Assembly (NCBI GenBank): GCA_015067375.1
Contig: SVMQ01000131.1
Span: 1-6,413 of the forward strand
Source of the DNA: Oscillospiraceae bacterium
Lineage (GTDB): Bacteria > Bacillota > Clostridia > Oscillospirales > Ruminococcaceae
Direction: 5' to 3'
DNA: 6,413 bases
Below, in pieces: positions 4,552 through 6,413 of this stretch. The translations under genes were made by a program, and so were the position numbers. The stretch's first letter is position 1. Every line of letters starts with the position of its first letter. The notes under the pieces were generated by a model. The model saw only the letters and a program-made list of their open reading frames with translations, made no database searches and was not told the origin of the DNA.

Positions 4552-6413
4552 TCAAACCAGACCAACGATCAGTTTAAGAATGTACGAAGCGTCGATAGCG
4601 GTAACTGTACCGTTTCCGTCAATGTCAGCCTTCATGGGATCGTTGAATGTTACAAGACCTGTAACCCAGCGCAGTATAAGGGAAGCGTCAACTGCGTTAA
4701 TGCTCATAGAGTTATCCATATCACCGAGGATATGTGTTGAGGTGTCAGTATATACAGCATAAATGCCTGCTTCAGTTGCACCAAATCTCGCAATACCGTC
4801 TTCGTCGACCTTTACGGTCTTTTTGAAGGAGAGTGTAGGAGCATCATACTTATACAGGTTAGCGAACTGACCTGCGTATTGTGTTCCAACAAACACTTCG
4901 TAAGAATCAGTATCCTTGTTAAGGACATCAGTCTTTACACTTGTGCCGTCGATGGTTGTTAAAAGTGAGGCGGGAATAGGATCTTTATCAGGCTCATATA
5001 CAGGTGTATCGCTGCTATATATTAAGTCTGAGGTGATTTCCTCAACGACAGTGAAATTCTGGGCAGTACACTTGATTGCACCGTCAGGCGCACCGCCTTC
5101 GCGGAACTCTGCTACGATGGTGTTTATACTGTCAATTTCAAGTTCCTGCAGGATCTCCTTTTTGATGGTGATTCTTGTAGAGCCTTCCTCAACGGTGTAG
5201 TCCTCTCCCAACTGAAGCTTTTCACCATTCAGCCACAAGTCGATAAACTCACTGTACTCGCCCTTGGAAACAAACAGCTCATCCTCTTCCGGCAATGCAA
5301 GGAAATAACGGTAATATTTATATGACTTCTTACCCAAAGCAGTTATGATATCATGACCGTTGTTGGTTACTTTGCGTACATTTGCTTCAGTATTCTCCTT
5401 TACTTCAAGTGTTAAGCTTTTGTTACTGTAACCTGTTACGGAGAATTGTAACATCACATTCAAATTGAATGTGCCTTCCTCCTGAGGAACACCGTATATC
5501 TCGTATGTGCTTTCGTTGAACGTCATACCTTCGGGAAGATCGCCGTATAGGGTACATGATTCGAACTCATTCCAGGCAAAGGGATTGTCTGTTTCGAGCT
5601 TAATGCTGTATGGAACATACTTTACAGCTTCAAGCTCCTCGTCGATAGCGAGGCCAGGATTACCCGCTTTACCGGAAAGCTTGATAACAACATCCTCCTG
5701 ACCGTCGGCCTTGATAGTCAGTGTGCCGCCGATCTCACCGTTGTTACCGTCGGGAAGCAGACGTATATTTGCAAGGTTTGCCATTTTGCTTATATCAGAA
5801 GTTGTAAAGGGTGCAAGTGTATCGTTCTTTGTGCCACCTACTGTCCAGTATTCGTCAAGCTTTATGTTCTTTGCGTCGGTAAGCTTTACACTGAGACCTG
5901 TAAGCGGCTCGTCACCGGTATTTGCAATAAGGATATTATGCGTCCAACCGTAGCAAGCGTTAAAATATACTTTTCGCTCCGAAGGACCGTCGACAAACAG
6001 CTTTGCGCCGCCTTCGTTCATTGCGTTTACGGTTATCCAGTAATGCTTCTTTTGTCCCTTGCTATTAGTGAAAGAGTAATGAATAGTGTTGTTTTTAGAG
6101 AAGTCCTGAGGCTCTGTACAAACGTCTGTCATCTTTCCTTCGGTTTCGTTATATACTTGAAGGCTCGTTATTTTGGCGTCCAACTCCAACATAATAGAAG
6201 ACATATCGATGTCGCTGCCATCTTTTTTGGTAATAAAGAATGTCTGATGACCATCTATTGTGCATCTGTCATATTCACGAATGTGTGTCGTATTGTTTTC
6301 TTTTGTTGAAAAGCAATCAATTTTATCGTAATTATCTAAAGGATAGGGATAGACACTGTGAATATAGAAATCTGCATTGTACTCGAAAGGCGAGTCAGAG
6401 ATATCAACACTAT
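4552..6413 (-). CDS. Dockerin type I, multi-module secreted protein (C-terminal 619 residues; 5' end outside window)
   Basis: The frame is open from the right edge to a TGA stop at 4552-4554. The ATG at 6204 is internal: 69 further open codons lie upstream with no ribosome site. The fragment is numbered from the edge. Residues ~85-145 resemble a cadherin-like/DUF5018-type beta module (DFSKNNTIHYSFTNSKG, KHYWITV). Residues ~150-250 form a CARDB-like module (ILIANTGDEPLTGLSVKL, TLTIKADGQEDVVIKL). Residues ~263-339 are a putative Ig (He_PIG) domain (LPEGMTFN..YEIYGVPQEEGTF). Residues ~378-440 resemble X2-like modules (GEYSEFIDLWLNGEKL, DYTVEEGSTRITI). A further beta domain at ~500-560 leads into the dockerin at 563-619. 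No catalytic domain is visible; one may lie upstream. By family knowledge the dockerin attaches the protein to a cohesin on a cellulosome-type scaffold. The beta modules probably act as spacers, binding modules or adhesion modules. The start and signal peptide cannot be seen. It ends with its own terminator. Confidence 0.93.
   Translation of the reverse strand, partial: SVDISDSPFEYNADFYIHSVYPYPLDNYDKIDCFSTKENNTTHIREYDRCTIDGHQTFFITKKDGSDIDMSSIMLELDAKITSLQVYNETEGKMTDVCTEPQDFSKNNTIHYSFTNSKGQKKHYWITVNAMNEGGAKLFVDGPSERKVYFNACYGWTHNILIANTGDEPLTGLSVKLTDAKNIKLDEYWTVGGTKNDTLAPFTTSDISKMANLANIRLLPDGNNGEIGGTLTIKADGQEDVVIKLSGKAGNPGLAIDEELEAVKYVPYSIKLETDNPFAWNEFESCTLYGDLPEGMTFNESTYEIYGVPQEEGTFNLNVMLQFSVTGYSNKSLTLEVKENTEANVRKVTNNGHDIITALGKKSYKYYRYFLALPEEDELFVSKGEYSEFIDLWLNGEKLQLGEDYTVEEGSTRITIKKEILQELEIDSINTIVAEFREGGAPDGAIKCTAQNFTVVEEITSDLIYSSDTPVYEPDKDPIPASLLTTIDGTSVKTDVLNKDTDSYEVFVGTQYAGQFANLYKYDAPTLSFKKTVKVDEDGIARFGATEAGIYAVYTDTSTHILGDMDNSMSINAVDASLILRWVTGLVTFNDPMKADIDGNGTVTAIDASYILKLIVGLV
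4555..4725 (-). other. Type I dockerin domain within the secreted protein
   Basis: The last 57 codons carry two EF-hand-like calcium loops. Loop 1 is DMDNSMSINAVD and loop 2 is DIDGNGTVTAID. Each is followed by an alpha helix of the usual kind (ASLILRWVTGL and ASYILKLIVGL). Calcium ligands fit positions 1, 3, 5, 9 and 12 (D, D, S, N, D in the first; D, D, N, T, D in the second). Positions 10-11, which influence cohesin choice, are Ala-Val and Ala-Ile, so the two halves are nearly symmetric. Loop 1 lacks the common Gly at position 6 (Met instead). Confidence 0.93.

Noticed and set aside
4346..4555. Small - strand open frame of 69 codons upstream of GH42
   Set aside because: It runs through the dockerin gene terminator and the GH42 promoter, has no ribosome site, and its composition looks non-coding.
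4552..6204. Complete dockerin protein starting at the ATG at 6204
   Set aside because: The frame stays open for 69 more codons to the window edge, and no ribosome site precedes this ATG. The gene is cut by the window.
1..6413. CRISPR arrays, tRNA/rRNA genes, insertion sequences, defence systems
   Set aside because: No regularly spaced repeats, cloverleaf-like sequence, transposase motifs or terminal inverted repeats were seen on either strand.

Overview
The window looks like chromosomal DNA from a gut or rumen Ruminococcus-like Firmicute (Oscillospiraceae/Ruminococcaceae). This is inferred from a dockerin-bearing, multi-module extracellular protein of the kind found in cellulosome-forming ruminococci, from strong Gram-positive Shine-Dalgarno sites, from Firmicute-type sigma-A promoters, and from moderate GC content. 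No 16S or other strict marker gene is present, so the genus is a judgement and not a proof.

Layout from left to right. (1) At 1-551 on the + strand is the 3' end of a membrane protein gene, possibly a PMT/GT39-like glycosyltransferase. (2) At 571-603 a perfect 13-bp hairpin with A and T tracts on its flanks serves as a shared terminator between convergent genes. (3) At 636-2288 on the - strand is a complete membrane-anchored Ntn-type linear amide C-N hydrolase (choloylglycine hydrolase / NAAA / C45-like). It has its own near-consensus promoter at 2331-2358. (4) At 2395-4335 on the - strand is a complete GH42 beta-galactosidase with both catalytic glutamates and the four zinc-ligand cysteines. 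It is driven by an extended -10 promoter at 4383-4411, with a candidate operator (inverted repeat) directly upstream. (5) At 4495-4521 is the terminator of the next gene. (6) At 4552-6413 on the - strand is the C-terminal 619 residues of a large secreted protein made of beta-sandwich modules and ending in a type I dockerin. Its start lies outside the window.

The three - strand genes are co-directional but appear to be separate transcription units. The dockerin gene has its own terminator, and the GH42 and hydrolase genes each have a good promoter. No terminator is visible between GH42 and the hydrolase, so read-through from GH42 is possible. Functionally, the dockerin protein would sit on an extracellular cohesin-bearing scaffold and take part in polysaccharide capture or breakdown. 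The GH42 enzyme has no signal peptide and would act on imported galactosides in the cytoplasm. The hydrolase would face the outside of the membrane. No direct functional link between the hydrolase and the sugar genes can be shown here. There are no RNA genes, CRISPR arrays, insertion sequences or stretches over 300 bases without a gene. I saw no convincing new defence or mobile system. The most unusual item is the architecture of the amide hydrolase.
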